This document shows positions 25,297-33,208 of a stretch of 33,208 bases of DNA, piece by piece; the first letter of the stretch is position 1; each line of letters opens with the position of its first letter. The translations under genes were made by a program, and so were the position numbers. Below the pieces are notes generated by a model, which worked only from the letters and a program-made list of their open reading frames with translations, was not told where the DNA came from and ran no database searches. Location of the stretch: positions 1 through 33,208 of the forward strand of contig JAUILF010000016.1 in the NCBI GenBank assembly GCA_030433135.1, in the 5' to 3' direction. The stretch is from Bacteroidia bacterium. Lineage in GTDB: Bacteria > Bacteroidota > Bacteroidia > Chitinophagales > Saprospiraceae.

Positions 25297-25884
25297 ATGA
25301 GACTAGTAATAAATCTGATTTTAGTTGCCTTGATTGCGGTGGTAGGGTACCTTTTGGTAAACAGTATCCAGGAACCCATCAAATTTAAGGCAGAAAAGGA
25401 CAGGAGACAAAATGCAGTAGTGGACAAGCTGATTACCATTAGGCAGGTTCAGGAGTTTTACCGGGATATAAGGGATGGTGAATTTGCCGGTGATTTTGAT
25501 TCTCTCTCTTACTACGTCAGAACGGGCAATTTTCGAAACATCAAGGTGATCGGAGACCCTGATGATCCCAACTTCCAGGGAGAGATCCAGTATGATACCA
25601 CTTATCGTCCAGCCATTGATACTGTACAGCAATTAGGAATTAATCTTGACTCCCTGAGATATGTACCTTATGGTAATGGGGCAACCTTTGATATACAAGC
25701 AGATACGCTTACCTATCAGAGTACCTTGGTTAATGTGGTGGAGGTAAGCACACCGATCAAGACTTTTATGGGGCCCTACGCTGATCCACGATTTAGCAAG
25801 TATGATAACTCTTACAAGCCAAATCAGCTGATTAAGTTTGGAGATATGACGAAACCGAATTTGTCAGGAAACTGGGAACGATAA
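25297..25884 (+). CDS. Conserved membrane-anchored protein, pilin-like N-terminus
   Basis: 195 residues. One N-terminal transmembrane segment (about 3-23, LVINLILVALIAVVGYLLV) is followed by SIQEPIKFKAEKDRRQNAVVDKLITIRQVQEFYRD, a long amphipathic helix, then a small beta-rich outer part (about 60-195). The plan resembles a type II/IV pseudopilin. Similar Bacteroidota proteins with an EPIxFKxEKxxRxxAVxxxLxxIRxAQ stretch often stand beside DUF3822 and rsmD, as here (from memory). No classic prepilin peptidase site is visible. The next gene begins 8 bases after its stop. Confidence 0.75.
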   Translation: MRLVINLILVALIAVVGYLLVNSIQEPIKFKAEKDRRQNAVVDKLITIRQVQEFYRDIRDGEFAGDFDSLSYYVRTGNFRNIKVIGDPDDPNFQGEIQYDTTYRPAIDTVQQLGINLDSLRYVPYGNGATFDIQADTLTYQSTLVNVVEVSTPIKTFMGPYADPRFSKYDNSYKPNQLIKFGDMTKPNLSGNWER

Positions 25885-25892
25885 GCTCTAGA

Positions 25893-26720
25893 TTGGAGGA
25901 TAATATAAGACATATACCGAACGAACTGTCCATTCTTCTCAGGATGGACAGTTTTGCATTTATGATCATCGATCAGAGTAATATTGTATCGGTTTTTGAG
26001 CATATACCCTTTAAATCAGCTACCAGGCATTTTCGTTACATTGATCCGGTGGAGATATTATCAATTGTACAGAATAATAACCTCCGTTACAACCGTTTCG
26101 AGAAAGTACACATTTCCATTGATCATGATACCTTCACCTTTGTGCCCTCTGACCTTTATGATCAGGGCGGGTGGTTTGATTATCTCAATTTTGTTTCAGC
26201 AGGTGTGCGCAAAGATGATGTGGTCAATTCACCTGTGAGAAATGACCGGGTATGTGTGTACGCTTATCCTTTAGCAATCAGAAAGTTGTTGTCTACTCTT
26301 TATCCAACTACTCAGGTTCATCACCTTAGTGAATCTCTGGCAGCCTTCTTACAAGGAGAAATTTCTTCAGATTCCACCTTGTTCTGTCTGGTACATGGGG
26401 ATGCTGTTTATATTATCGTGTTTGAACATAATTACATCACCCTGCTCAACAGGTATCATGCACCCGGAGATCAGGACAAATTGTACTACATTTTACTTGC
26501 CTGCAAACACAGGCGTCTGAACCCTCGAAAGGTTTATGTAAAACTGACAGGGACAAGGGGTCCGGTGGTAGATCTCAAGGCTTCCCTGGAGAAGTACTTC
26601 ATTCATGTCCATATGATCGATTGGAAGAATGGATGGCGTTTACCCCTTTCAGTTAAGAATCCCATGGATCTATTCGAGTTTTACTGTATGCATCATGCGA
26701 ATCATAGGGGGCAGGTTTAA
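25893..26720 (+). CDS. DUF3822 family protein
   Basis: 275 residues with features of DUF3822, a Bacteroidota family with an actin/ASKHA-like pattern: ELSILLRMDSFAFMIIDQ at the start, CVYAYPLAIRKLLSTLYP in the middle, FCLVHGDAVYIIVFEHNYITLLNRY, and YYILLACKHRRLNPRKVYVKLTG. The start codon at 25893 is TTG, and no in-frame ATG precedes the first conserved strand. The function is unknown. Its last 26 bases overlap the rsmD start at 26695. The order pilin-like, DUF3822, rsmD appears conserved in the phylum, which hints at assembly of a pilus-like structure with ASKHA support, but this is inference. Confidence 0.78.
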   Translation: MEDNIRHIPNELSILLRMDSFAFMIIDQSNIVSVFEHIPFKSATRHFRYIDPVEILSIVQNNNLRYNRFEKVHISIDHDTFTFVPSDLYDQGGWFDYLNFVSAGVRKDDVVNSPVRNDRVCVYAYPLAIRKLLSTLYPTTQVHHLSESLAAFLQGEISSDSTLFCLVHGDAVYIIVFEHNYITLLNRYHAPGDQDKLYYILLACKHRRLNPRKVYVKLTGTRGPVVDLKASLEKYFIHVHMIDWKNGWRLPLSVKNPMDLFEFYCMHHANHRGQV

Positions 26721-27255
26721 AGGAAGAAGATTTCATCCGCCAGCAGATAAATGGCCGACCAGACCGACAACCGATTTTGCAAAGGAAGCTTTGTACAATA
26801 TTCTCATGAACCGAATTGACTTTGCAGAGATCAGCATGTTAGATCTTTTTGGTGGTACTGGAAACCATAGTTATGAAGCTATTTCCAGGGGATGTGAAGA
26901 TGTAACTTATGTCGATCAACACATACCCTGCTTACAATTTGTGCGGCAGGTTGCCAAGACTCTTGAGATAGAATCATATATCAAAGTGATTCGTTCCGAT
27001 GTATCTAAATTCATTCCCAGGGCTGAGGCAAATTCGTATGATCTCATCTTTGCCGGCCCTCCCTATGGATTAAGGTGGTTGGATGAAATCCCTGACATGA
27101 TCATTACGAATGGTCTCTTGAAGTCAGAAGGGGTTCTGGTACTTGAGCACAATGCTCATCACAATTTCGAACAGCACGCTCACTTCGCTGAGCAGAGAAA
27201 GTACGGAGGGACCTACTTTAGTTTTTTCTCGGCAAAAAGTACGATTGCCACATAG
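26695..27255 (+). CDS. rsmD: 16S rRNA (guanine966-N2)-methyltransferase RsmD, altered DPPY motif
   Basis: 186 residues. Start ATG 26695 gives MRIIGGRFKGRRFHPP, the universal RsmD start. The frame opens upstream at 26629, but those 22 residues are the antisense-like overlap with DUF3822. Motifs: RPTTDFAKEALYNIL (23-37), SAM-binding LDLFGGTGNHSYEAISRG (49-66), VDQ after strand 2. The catalytic tetrapeptide, normally DPPY (FADPPY), reads FAGPPYG at 119-125: Gly121 replaces Asp through codon GGC (27055-27057), one base from GAC. That residue normally contacts the target amino group, so activity may be reduced. The rest of the protein looks intact. Confidence 0.88.
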   Translation: MRIIGGRFKGRRFHPPADKWPTRPTTDFAKEALYNILMNRIDFAEISMLDLFGGTGNHSYEAISRGCEDVTYVDQHIPCLQFVRQVAKTLEIESYIKVIRSDVSKFIPRAEANSYDLIFAGPPYGLRWLDEIPDMIITNGLLKSEGVLVLEHNAHHNFEQHAHFAEQRKYGGTYFSFFSAKSTIAT

Positions 27256-27261
27256 CTTAGT

Positions 27262-27269
27262 TATTTTTG
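27262..27269 (+). promoter_or_regulatory. Possible -7 box (TATTTTTG) upstream of argS
   Basis: TATTTTTG fits TAnnTTTG, 30 bases before the preferred argS ATG at 27300. A TTG at 27245-27247 is too close for standard spacing. The run of T makes a chance match likely. Confidence 0.35.
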
Positions 27270-27299
27270 AGCACTTTTTTCGGTGATAATCGGGGACAT

Positions 27300-29141
27300 A
27301 TGCAGTTATTTGATAAGATCAAGACGGAGATAGTTAATGTCACTCACCGGTCATATGGGACCTCCATTGACCCGGGGTTGCTCACAGTCAGTCCTACCAG
27401 AAAGGACTTTGAGGGTGACATGACTGTGGTTATTTTCCCACTTGTCAAGCTTCTAAGGAAGAAACCTCAGGATATTGGTGCTATAATAGGGGATCATCTC
27501 GTGAGCAAAATGCCGGAGATTGATCATTTCAATGTGGTTCAGGGTTTCGTCAATTTATCTCTTACCTCCGACTATTGGTTGAGCTTCCTCGAAAAATCCC
27601 TTGCTCATGATGAATATGGCAAGTTAGCCCGGAATGGTGAAAAGGTTATGATAGAATACTCATCACCCAACACCAATAAGCCTTTGCACCTTGGGCACAT
27701 CCGAAATATCTTACTGGGATCTTCCTGTGCCAACATTATGCATGCCGCCGGATTTGAGGTTGTAAAGGTGCAGGTAATCAATGACAGGGGAATCGCGATT
27801 TGCAAAAGTATGCTGGCCTGGCTCAAATATGGTGGAGGAGAAACTCCTGCTTCCACGGGTGAGAAAGGTGATCACCTGGTGGGAAAATACTACGTAAGAT
27901 TTGAAAAAGAGTTCAGGGACGAGTATCAGGAGTGGCAGCAAAGCCCCAAAGCTCAGGAGGTTTTTGAGTCGCGGAAGAAAGAAGATCAGTCAAGAGATCA
28001 GTTTTTTGCAGCCTATAAGAACGAGTACTTTAACCGATATAGTGAGCTCGGAAATGAGGCCAGGGAAATGTTGCAAAAATGGGAGGATGGTGATGCCGAT
28101 ACCATAGAGTTGTGGAGCCAGATGAACGGATGGGTCTATGCCGGATTTGATCAGACTTATGAGCGTCTTGGAGTAGACTTTGATCATTTGTATTATGAGT
28201 CGGAAACCTGGAAATTGGGCAAAAGTGAGGTCCTGCAAGGACTCGATAAGAACCTTTTCTTTCAGAAAGATGATGGATCTGTTTGGGTAGACCTTAGTCA
28301 TGAGGACAAGGATGAAAAGATCCTGCTTCGTTCCGATGGAACTTCTGTCTATATTACCCAGGATATCGGTACAGCCATGCAGCGCTATCGAGATTATGGA
28401 ATAGACAGAATGGTTTACGTAGTTGCAGATGAGCAGAACTACCATTTTCAGGTATTGTTTGAGATACTGAATATGCTGGATGAACCGTATGCCGAGGGAT
28501 TATTTCACTTATCTTATGGAATGGTGGACCTTCCATCCGGGAAAATGAAATCACGTGAAGGTACGGTAGTTGATGCTGATGATCTCATAGATGATGTGAT
28601 TTCAGAAGCCCGGCAAGTGGCAATGGAAAAGGGAGATCTGGAGGATTTGGATGAATCGGCACGTGATGAAGTTTTTTTCCGAATAGGAATGGGGGCATTA
28701 AAATTTTTCATATTAAAGGTTAATCCGGGAAAGAGAATGACTTTTGATCCTGAGGCAAGTGTGGATATGCAAGGTCAAACCGGACCTTATGTGCAGAATG
28801 CCTATGTCCGGATACAGTCAGTCTTGAGGAAGGCAGGTTCCATATCAGCCGATTTCCGATCCTGTCAAAGTTTTGGTGATACAGAAAAGCATTTATTGAC
28901 TCAGATATTTATGTACCCTGAAATAGTGAAGCGATCCGCCAACGAATATGATCCTTCTGTCATTGCCAATTTTTGCTATGATCTGGCCAAGAGCTATCAC
29001 CGTTTTTATCATGATGTTCCTATTTTGACCGCTGAATCGGATGCAGCGAGAAACTTCCGGCTTTCTCTCAGTAGTATGGTGGGAACAGTTTTGGAAAACG
29101 GTATGAATCTGCTGGGAATCGAAATGCCGCAAAGGATGTAA
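27300..29141 (+). CDS. argS: Arginyl-tRNA synthetase (ArgS)
   Basis: Charges tRNA-Arg. 613 residues from the ATG at 27300 (MQLFDKIKTEI); an upstream in-frame TTG at 27267 would overlap a promoter-like box. Class I signatures: EYSSPNTNKPLHLGHIRN with HLGH at 130-133 (HIGH variant), VQVINDRGIAICKSMLAW, and KMKSREGTVV at 415-424, the KMSKS equivalent. The N-terminal Add-1 domain (1-110) and the C-terminal anticodon-binding DALR domain (about 490-613, ending LLGIEMPQRM) are both present. Followed 10 bases later by glnS. Confidence 0.96.
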   Translation: MQLFDKIKTEIVNVTHRSYGTSIDPGLLTVSPTRKDFEGDMTVVIFPLVKLLRKKPQDIGAIIGDHLVSKMPEIDHFNVVQGFVNLSLTSDYWLSFLEKSLAHDEYGKLARNGEKVMIEYSSPNTNKPLHLGHIRNILLGSSCANIMHAAGFEVVKVQVINDRGIAICKSMLAWLKYGGGETPASTGEKGDHLVGKYYVRFEKEFRDEYQEWQQSPKAQEVFESRKKEDQSRDQFFAAYKNEYFNRYSELGNEAREMLQKWEDGDADTIELWSQMNGWVYAGFDQTYERLGVDFDHLYYESETWKLGKSEVLQGLDKNLFFQKDDGSVWVDLSHEDKDEKILLRSDGTSVYITQDIGTAMQRYRDYGIDRMVYVVADEQNYHFQVLFEILNMLDEPYAEGLFHLSYGMVDLPSGKMKSREGTVVDADDLIDDVISEARQVAMEKGDLEDLDESARDEVFFRIGMGALKFFILKVNPGKRMTFDPEASVDMQGQTGPYVQNAYVRIQSVLRKAGSISADFRSCQSFGDTEKHLLTQIFMYPEIVKRSANEYDPSVIANFCYDLAKSYHRFYHDVPILTAESDAARNFRLSLSSMVGTVLENGMNLLGIEMPQRM

Positions 29142-29151
29142 TTGTCGAACT

Positions 29152-30831
29152 ATGAGTAGTGAAGCACAAAAATCTCTAAACTTTATTGAGGAGATCATAG
29201 AGTCTGACCTCAACAGTAAGCCGGATGGTTGGAAGGTACACACGCGTTTTCCTCCGGAGCCCAATGGCTATTTGCATATTGGCCATGCCAAATCTATCTG
29301 CCTTAATTTTGGTATCGCAGAAAAATATGGGGGATTGACCAATCTTAGATTTGATGATACCAATCCCACTACGGAAGATACTGAATATGTCGACAGTATT
29401 AAGAAAGACATTCGATGGTTGGGATTTGACTGGGAAGACCGGGAGTACTACGCCTCAGATTACTTTGAGAGATTGTATGGTTTTGCCATCAAGCTGATCG
29501 AAAAGGGTTTGGCCTATGTGGATGATTCAGATTCTGATGCCATTGCCGAAATGCGTGGAACACCTACCAGGCCCGGAATCGAAAGTGACTACCGAAATCG
29601 TAGTGTTGAGGAAAACCTGATCTTATTTGCCGCCATGCGGGCGGGTGAGTTTGCAGACGGAGAAAAAGTGCTGCGGGCAAAAATTGATATGTCTTCACCC
29701 AACATGCATTTGCGTGATCCTGTTATTTACCGGATAAAACATGCTGGTCACCACCGCACCGGCAATGAATGGTGCATCTATCCGATGTATGATTTTGCCC
29801 ATGGTCAAAGCGATTCTATTGAAGAGATTACTTACTCTCTTTGCACACTTGAATTTGAAAACCATCGCCCCTTGTATGATTGGTTTATCGAAAAGCTGGA
29901 AATTTTCCCCAGCAGACAGATTGAATTTGCCCGTCTGAATGTCTCGCACATGATTACGAGCAAGCGAAAATTGCTCAAACTGGTTGAAGAAGGTTATGTG
30001 TCCGGATGGGATGATCCCCGTATGCCTACCATAGCCGGGTTGAGAAGACGTGGCTATACACCGGCTTCTCTGAGGAACTTTGCCGATCGGGTTGGAATAG
30101 CCAAAAGGGACAACCTGATAGAAATGTCTTTGCTGGAATTTAGTGTCAGGGAGGACCTCAATAAACGTGCCTCCCGGGTCATGGTCGTAAGAAATCCGGT
30201 AAAACTGGTCATTGAGAATTATCCTGATGGTCAGTTCGAGGACCTTGAAGCCGACAACAATCCGGAGGATCCCTCCTCCGGTAAACGAATGTTGCCCTTT
30301 GGAAAGGAAATTTACATTGACCGAAAGGACTGGATGGATGATCCACCTCGCAAATATTTCCGGTTGGGCCCGGACCGTACGGTAAGGCTCAAGCATGCTT
30401 ATATTATACATTGTCATAACCATGTTAAAGACGAAGACGGGAATGTCAGTGAAATATATTGTACCTACTATCCCAATAGTAAAAGTGGCAGTGATGAGAG
30501 CGGAATCAAAGTGAAAGGAACCCTGCATTGGGTGTCAGTACCACATGCCGGAAAGGGAGAGATCAGGGAATATGATCTCCTGTTTACAGATCCGGAACCC
30601 ACCAACCATGAGGATCAGGATTTTCTGAGTTTTATCAATCCTGAATCACTTAATGTGGTCAATGAGGCTGCTTTTGAACCGAGTCTGTATGAAGTGACTC
30701 CCGAGACACATTATCAATTTCTACGAATGGGATACTTTGTGACTGATCCCGACAGTAAACCGGGTCATCCCGTATTTAATATGGTGGTCGGATTGAGAGA
30801 CACCTGGGGAAAGAAAATGCGCAAGAAATAG
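29152..30831 (+). CDS. glnS: Glutaminyl-tRNA synthetase (GlnS)
   Basis: Charges tRNA-Gln directly. 559 residues. Class I motifs: RFPPEPNGYLHIGHAKS (32-48, HIGH at 42-45), RFDDTNPTTEDTEYV (66-80), and ITSKRKL (268-274) in the KMSKS position. The specificity block PMYDFAHGQSDSIEEITYSLCTLEFENHRPLYDW (211-244) is typical of GlnRS rather than GluRS. A two-beta-barrel anticodon domain follows (about 340-545). Its presence suggests the organism does not need the GatCAB transamidation route for Gln. argS and glnS are 10 bases apart and probably co-transcribed. Confidence 0.96.
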   Translation: MSSEAQKSLNFIEEIIESDLNSKPDGWKVHTRFPPEPNGYLHIGHAKSICLNFGIAEKYGGLTNLRFDDTNPTTEDTEYVDSIKKDIRWLGFDWEDREYYASDYFERLYGFAIKLIEKGLAYVDDSDSDAIAEMRGTPTRPGIESDYRNRSVEENLILFAAMRAGEFADGEKVLRAKIDMSSPNMHLRDPVIYRIKHAGHHRTGNEWCIYPMYDFAHGQSDSIEEITYSLCTLEFENHRPLYDWFIEKLEIFPSRQIEFARLNVSHMITSKRKLLKLVEEGYVSGWDDPRMPTIAGLRRRGYTPASLRNFADRVGIAKRDNLIEMSLLEFSVREDLNKRASRVMVVRNPVKLVIENYPDGQFEDLEADNNPEDPSSGKRMLPFGKEIYIDRKDWMDDPPRKYFRLGPDRTVRLKHAYIIHCHNHVKDEDGNVSEIYCTYYPNSKSGSDESGIKVKGTLHWVSVPHAGKGEIREYDLLFTDPEPTNHEDQDFLSFINPESLNVVNEAAFEPSLYEVTPETHYQFLRMGYFVTDPDSKPGHPVFNMVVGLRDTWGKKMRKK

Positions 30832-30902
30832 GAGGGACTGCCAGATATTTTAATAGAATTGCAGAATCTGAAACTGCTCATGATGTAGTATCTTTAACCA
30901 GC

Positions 30903-31451
30903 ATGCCGAAAGGAAAAGTTATTATTGAAGACGAACGATTTGCCATTACCATCGAACGGTTATGTCAACAGCTGATCGAACGTTACGGAGATTTTTCCAA
31001 CACCTGCCTGATTGGAATACAGCCCAGAGGTGTCATGCTTTCAGACCGGATTGTACAGCGACTGAGAAAAAATCTGAAGTCACCTGGTTTTCAGTATGGT
31101 AAGCTGGACATTACCTTTTACCGTGATGATTTCCGCACCCGTGACAAACCTTTGCAAGCCAATACGACCGAGATGGAGTTCCTGGTAGAAGACAAGGATA
31201 TCGTATTAATGGATGATGTTCTCTACACAGGCAGAACCATTCAGGCAGCAATGACGGCACTACAGCACTATGGAAGACCTTCCAACGTAGAGCTGCTTAC
31301 CCTGATAGATCGAAGATTTAATCGCCATTTGCCCATTTCAGGTGACTATGTTGGACTGACTGTAGATGCACTGGATGAGGCTTATGTAAAGGTAGAATGG
31401 AAAGAAAATAATGGAAGGGACAGGATTCTTATGTTTCCCGAAAAACAATAA
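30903..31451 (+). CDS. pyrR: Bifunctional pyr regulator/uracil phosphoribosyltransferase (PyrR)
   Basis: 182 residues. PRPP-binding loop VLMDDVLYTGRTIQAAM (about 102-118), IGIQPRGVMLSDRI (38-51) and LTLIDRRFNRHLPISGDYVG are typical of PyrR. The enzyme makes UMP from uracil and PRPP. In Firmicutes it also binds pyr mRNA leaders in response to UMP; whether it does so in Bacteroidota is uncertain, and I see no obvious anti-antiterminator in the 71 bases before it. A TATCTTTA at 30889-30896, one base off TAnnTTTG, sits just before the ATG. Directly followed by pyrB (8-base gap). Confidence 0.93.
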   Translation: MPKGKVIIEDERFAITIERLCQQLIERYGDFSNTCLIGIQPRGVMLSDRIVQRLRKNLKSPGFQYGKLDITFYRDDFRTRDKPLQANTTEMEFLVEDKDIVLMDDVLYTGRTIQAAMTALQHYGRPSNVELLTLIDRRFNRHLPISGDYVGLTVDALDEAYVKVEWKENNGRDRILMFPEKQ

Positions 31452-31459
31452 ACCAGACG

Positions 31460-32404
31460 ATGGCAGAAATGCAACTCAGTTCCAGGCATCTATTAGGTAT
31501 AAAATACCTTAATCATCCTGACCTGGAGTTGATTTTTGAAACTGCAGACAGTTTTAAGGAGGTTATCAACAGGCCTATTAAGAAGGTGCCTTCATTACGA
31601 GACGTCACCATAGCCAACCTGTTTTTTGAAAACTCTACCCGTACCAGAATCTCTTTTGAGCTTGCAGAGAAGCGGCTTTCAGCAGATGTGGTCAATTTCT
31701 CTTCTTCTGCATCATCAGTGAAGAAGGGAGAAACATTGCTGGACACGGTCAATAATATCTTATCGATGAAGGTCGATATGGTAGTTATGCGACATCCAGC
31801 ACCCGGTGCACCGGCATTCCTGGCAGAACACATAGATGCCCATATTATCAATGCCGGTGATGGGACTCACGAGCATCCCACTCAGGCTCTCCTTGATGCC
31901 TTTTCAATCAGGGAGCATTTCCCTGATTTCAAGAAACTTAAGATTGTTATTGTGGGTGATATCCTGCATAGTCGCGTGGCACTGAGCAATATATTCTGCC
32001 TTAAGAAGCTGGGAGCTCAGGTCATGGTTTGCGGGCCACCAACATTGATACCAAAGCATATAGAATCCCTGGGTGTTCTCAAATCCTACGATATCCGCGA
32101 AGCACTCGAGTGGGCGGATGTAGCCAATATTCTGCGTATTCAACTGGAGAGACAGGAAATCAAATATTTCCCATCCCTGAGAGAGTATCAACAGTATTTT
32201 GGCGTGAACCGGGCCCTGCTGGATAGCCTTAAGAGTGAGGTGATGATCATGCATCCCGGACCTATCAACCGGGGAGTTGAACTGGATAGTGATGTAGCTG
32301 ATTCGGACCAATCCATTATCCTCGAGCAGGTCGAGAATGGTGTTGCTGTCCGTATGGCTGTACTTTATCTGCTGGCCGCTCCCAGGTCAACAACCAAGGT
32401 CTAG
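31460..32404 (+). CDS. pyrB: Aspartate carbamoyltransferase catalytic subunit (PyrB)
   Basis: Forms carbamoyl-aspartate from carbamoyl phosphate and aspartate, the committed step of UMP synthesis. 314 residues. Carbamoyl-phosphate motif FFENSTRTRISFE at about 55-67, then SSSASSVKKGETLLDT (80s loop), MRHPAPGAPAFLAEH, GDGTHEHPTQALLDAF, IVGDILHSRVALSN (aspartate-domain start), and MHPGPINRGVEL near the C-terminus. All are present. No pyrI regulatory subunit gene follows. Coupled with pyrR upstream. Downstream is a 142-base spacer with no clear terminator. Confidence 0.95.
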   Translation: MAEMQLSSRHLLGIKYLNHPDLELIFETADSFKEVINRPIKKVPSLRDVTIANLFFENSTRTRISFELAEKRLSADVVNFSSSASSVKKGETLLDTVNNILSMKVDMVVMRHPAPGAPAFLAEHIDAHIINAGDGTHEHPTQALLDAFSIREHFPDFKKLKIVIVGDILHSRVALSNIFCLKKLGAQVMVCGPPTLIPKHIESLGVLKSYDIREALEWADVANILRIQLERQEIKYFPSLREYQQYFGVNRALLDSLKSEVMIMHPGPINRGVELDSDVADSDQSIILEQVENGVAVRMAVLYLLAAPRSTTKV

Positions 32405-32546
32405 GACAATCCCCATCTTTACATTCTTCCTTTAGTATGTCGGGGTAAGAACCTGTCATTCAATAAATGATGTAAAGTATCCGCAGTAACACATCATAAA
32501 TGCAGTGTTATTAGGGTTATAGTATCTTAGCGTTTTAAATAGAACA

Positions 32547-33208
32547 ATGAGAATTTTTCTACCTACGAAATATGTGTTGGTTTCTTGTCTGCTGTTGTCC
32601 GTTGTTTTCGGCTGGTCGCAGGACTCGACCAACATTGGTTATAAGATTGAAGGACACCTTGACCATTATCTGGAGGACTCCATTTTTCTGGGATATTATT
32701 TTGCTGATAAACAGTATCTGCTGGATACCGCAAGAGTTGAGAATGGTCGCTTTACCTTTTCCGGTACAGATACTTTAATTCCAGGTGCTTATCTGGTGGT
32801 CATACCTCCGGATAACCGGTTTTTCCAGATCATGATTAATGAGTCCAGACCAAATTTTTCCCTGGATGGTGATCTGGAGAACCTTGAAGCCTCTTTGACT
32901 TTTGAGGGGTCCAGGGACAACACTTTGTTTTATGAGAACCTCAGGTTTATTGCCGGGAAAAGATCTGAAATGGAAGCAATAAATCAAAGAAAGGCACTTG
33001 CGGGTACTCCGGAAGAGCAAGCCGGCATTGATACGTCCATTCAGGAATTAAACCGGGAAGTGATGGCTTATCAGGGAGCGTTAGTGGAGGAAAATCCCAA
33101 TACCCTTACGGCAAAACTGGTAGAAAGCGGATTCCAGATTGCGGTACCCACTTTTACCGGTACGGATGAGGAAATCCGAACCAAACAGTACCTGTACTAT
33201 AAGAAACA
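32547..33208 (+). CDS. DUF4369-type secreted protein, 5' part only (probable thioredoxin-fold protein)
   Basis: 220 codons from ATG 32547 to the window edge. A signal peptide covers about 1-24 (YVLVSCLLLSVVFGWSQ), then YKIEGHLDHYLEDSIFLGYYFADKQYLLDTARVENGRFTFSGTD, the typical start of a DUF4369 domain. A charged helical region (150-200) and the beginning of a second domain (FQIAVPTFTG) follow. In Bacteroidota this N-terminus usually precedes a TlpA/AhpC-like thioredoxin domain that works in the periplasm. The CxxC part would lie beyond 33208, so the redox role is inferred. A TATCTTAG at 32523-32530 is a weak promoter box, and no Shine-Dalgarno is seen. Confidence 0.75.
   Translation, partial: MRIFLPTKYVLVSCLLLSVVFGWSQDSTNIGYKIEGHLDHYLEDSIFLGYYFADKQYLLDTARVENGRFTFSGTDTLIPGAYLVVIPPDNRFFQIMINESRPNFSLDGDLENLEASLTFEGSRDNTLFYENLRFIAGKRSEMEAINQRKALAGTPEEQAGIDTSIQELNREVMAYQGALVEENPNTLTAKLVESGFQIAVPTFTGTDEEIRTKQYLYYKK

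Noticed and set aside
26629-26694. Longer start for rsmD
   Set aside because: The extra 22 residues are antisense-like overlap with DUF3822; MRIIGGRFKG at 26695 is the universal RsmD start.
29695-30528. 277-residue open frame antisense to glnS
   Set aside because: It is the shadow of a strongly conserved gene and has no recognisable domain.

Overview
The window reads as a chromosomal segment of a Bacteroidota bacterium, most likely of the Saprospiraceae/Saprospiria type. Signs: a type IX secretion (T9SS) sorting tail on the protein at 759-3182, whose dockerin-like block has the layout I associate with Saprospiraceae exoproteins; LytS/LytTR two-component genes; a DUF3822 gene between a pilin-like gene and rsmD; glutaminyl-tRNA synthetase; TAnnTTTG promoter boxes; and almost no Shine-Dalgarno sites. 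Base and codon use look even throughout, except perhaps the first ~115 bases. I see no rRNA, tRNA, CRISPR array, insertion sequence or prophage.

Layout. 1-615 is a truncated minus-strand hypothetical gene whose last ~115 bases look like coding sequence of a different gene on the plus strand, which suggests a breakpoint or chimera. 759-3182 is a large secreted adhesin-like protein. 3195-5849 is a minus-strand operon of histidine kinase, LytTR regulator and fructosamine-kinase-like protein. 6087-8189 is folE, fabD and a YqgE/AlgH gene. 8313-10232 is an ABC-F ATPase, convergent with a minus-strand pair: a RluA-type pseudouridine synthase (10261-10974) and a RibF-glycosyltransferase fusion (10984-12975). 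13102-16743 is a tight operon: Mrp ATPase, NifU-like protein, PyrF, MmcQ/YjbR-like protein and a DAO-type flavoprotein. 16827-22716 is a giant alpha-2-macroglobulin-like lipoprotein broken by a frameshift near its 3' end. 22717-23113 is a gene-free stretch rich in inverted repeats. 23114-23994 is a DUF697-SHOCT gene and a small overlapping gene. tsaD follows on the minus strand, then a pilin-like protein, DUF3822 and rsmD, then argS, glnS, pyrR and pyrB, and finally a truncated DUF4369 (thioredoxin-family) precursor.

Most of the window is housekeeping: pteridine, fatty-acid, flavin, Fe-S and pyrimidine metabolism, tRNA/rRNA modification and aminoacylation. The three pyrimidine genes lie in two places: pyrF in the Fe-S operon, and pyrR with pyrB downstream of the synthetases. 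The envelope side is represented by the T9SS protein, the macroglobulin, the LytS/LytTR system and the DUF4369 protein.

I did not find a clear new multi-gene system. The observations most worth checking are the RibF-glycosyltransferase fusion, the single in-frame stop between the LytTR regulator and the FN3K-like protein, the nested hairpins at 22963-23091, the loss of the Asp of the DPPY motif in RsmD, and the frameshifted macroglobulin.
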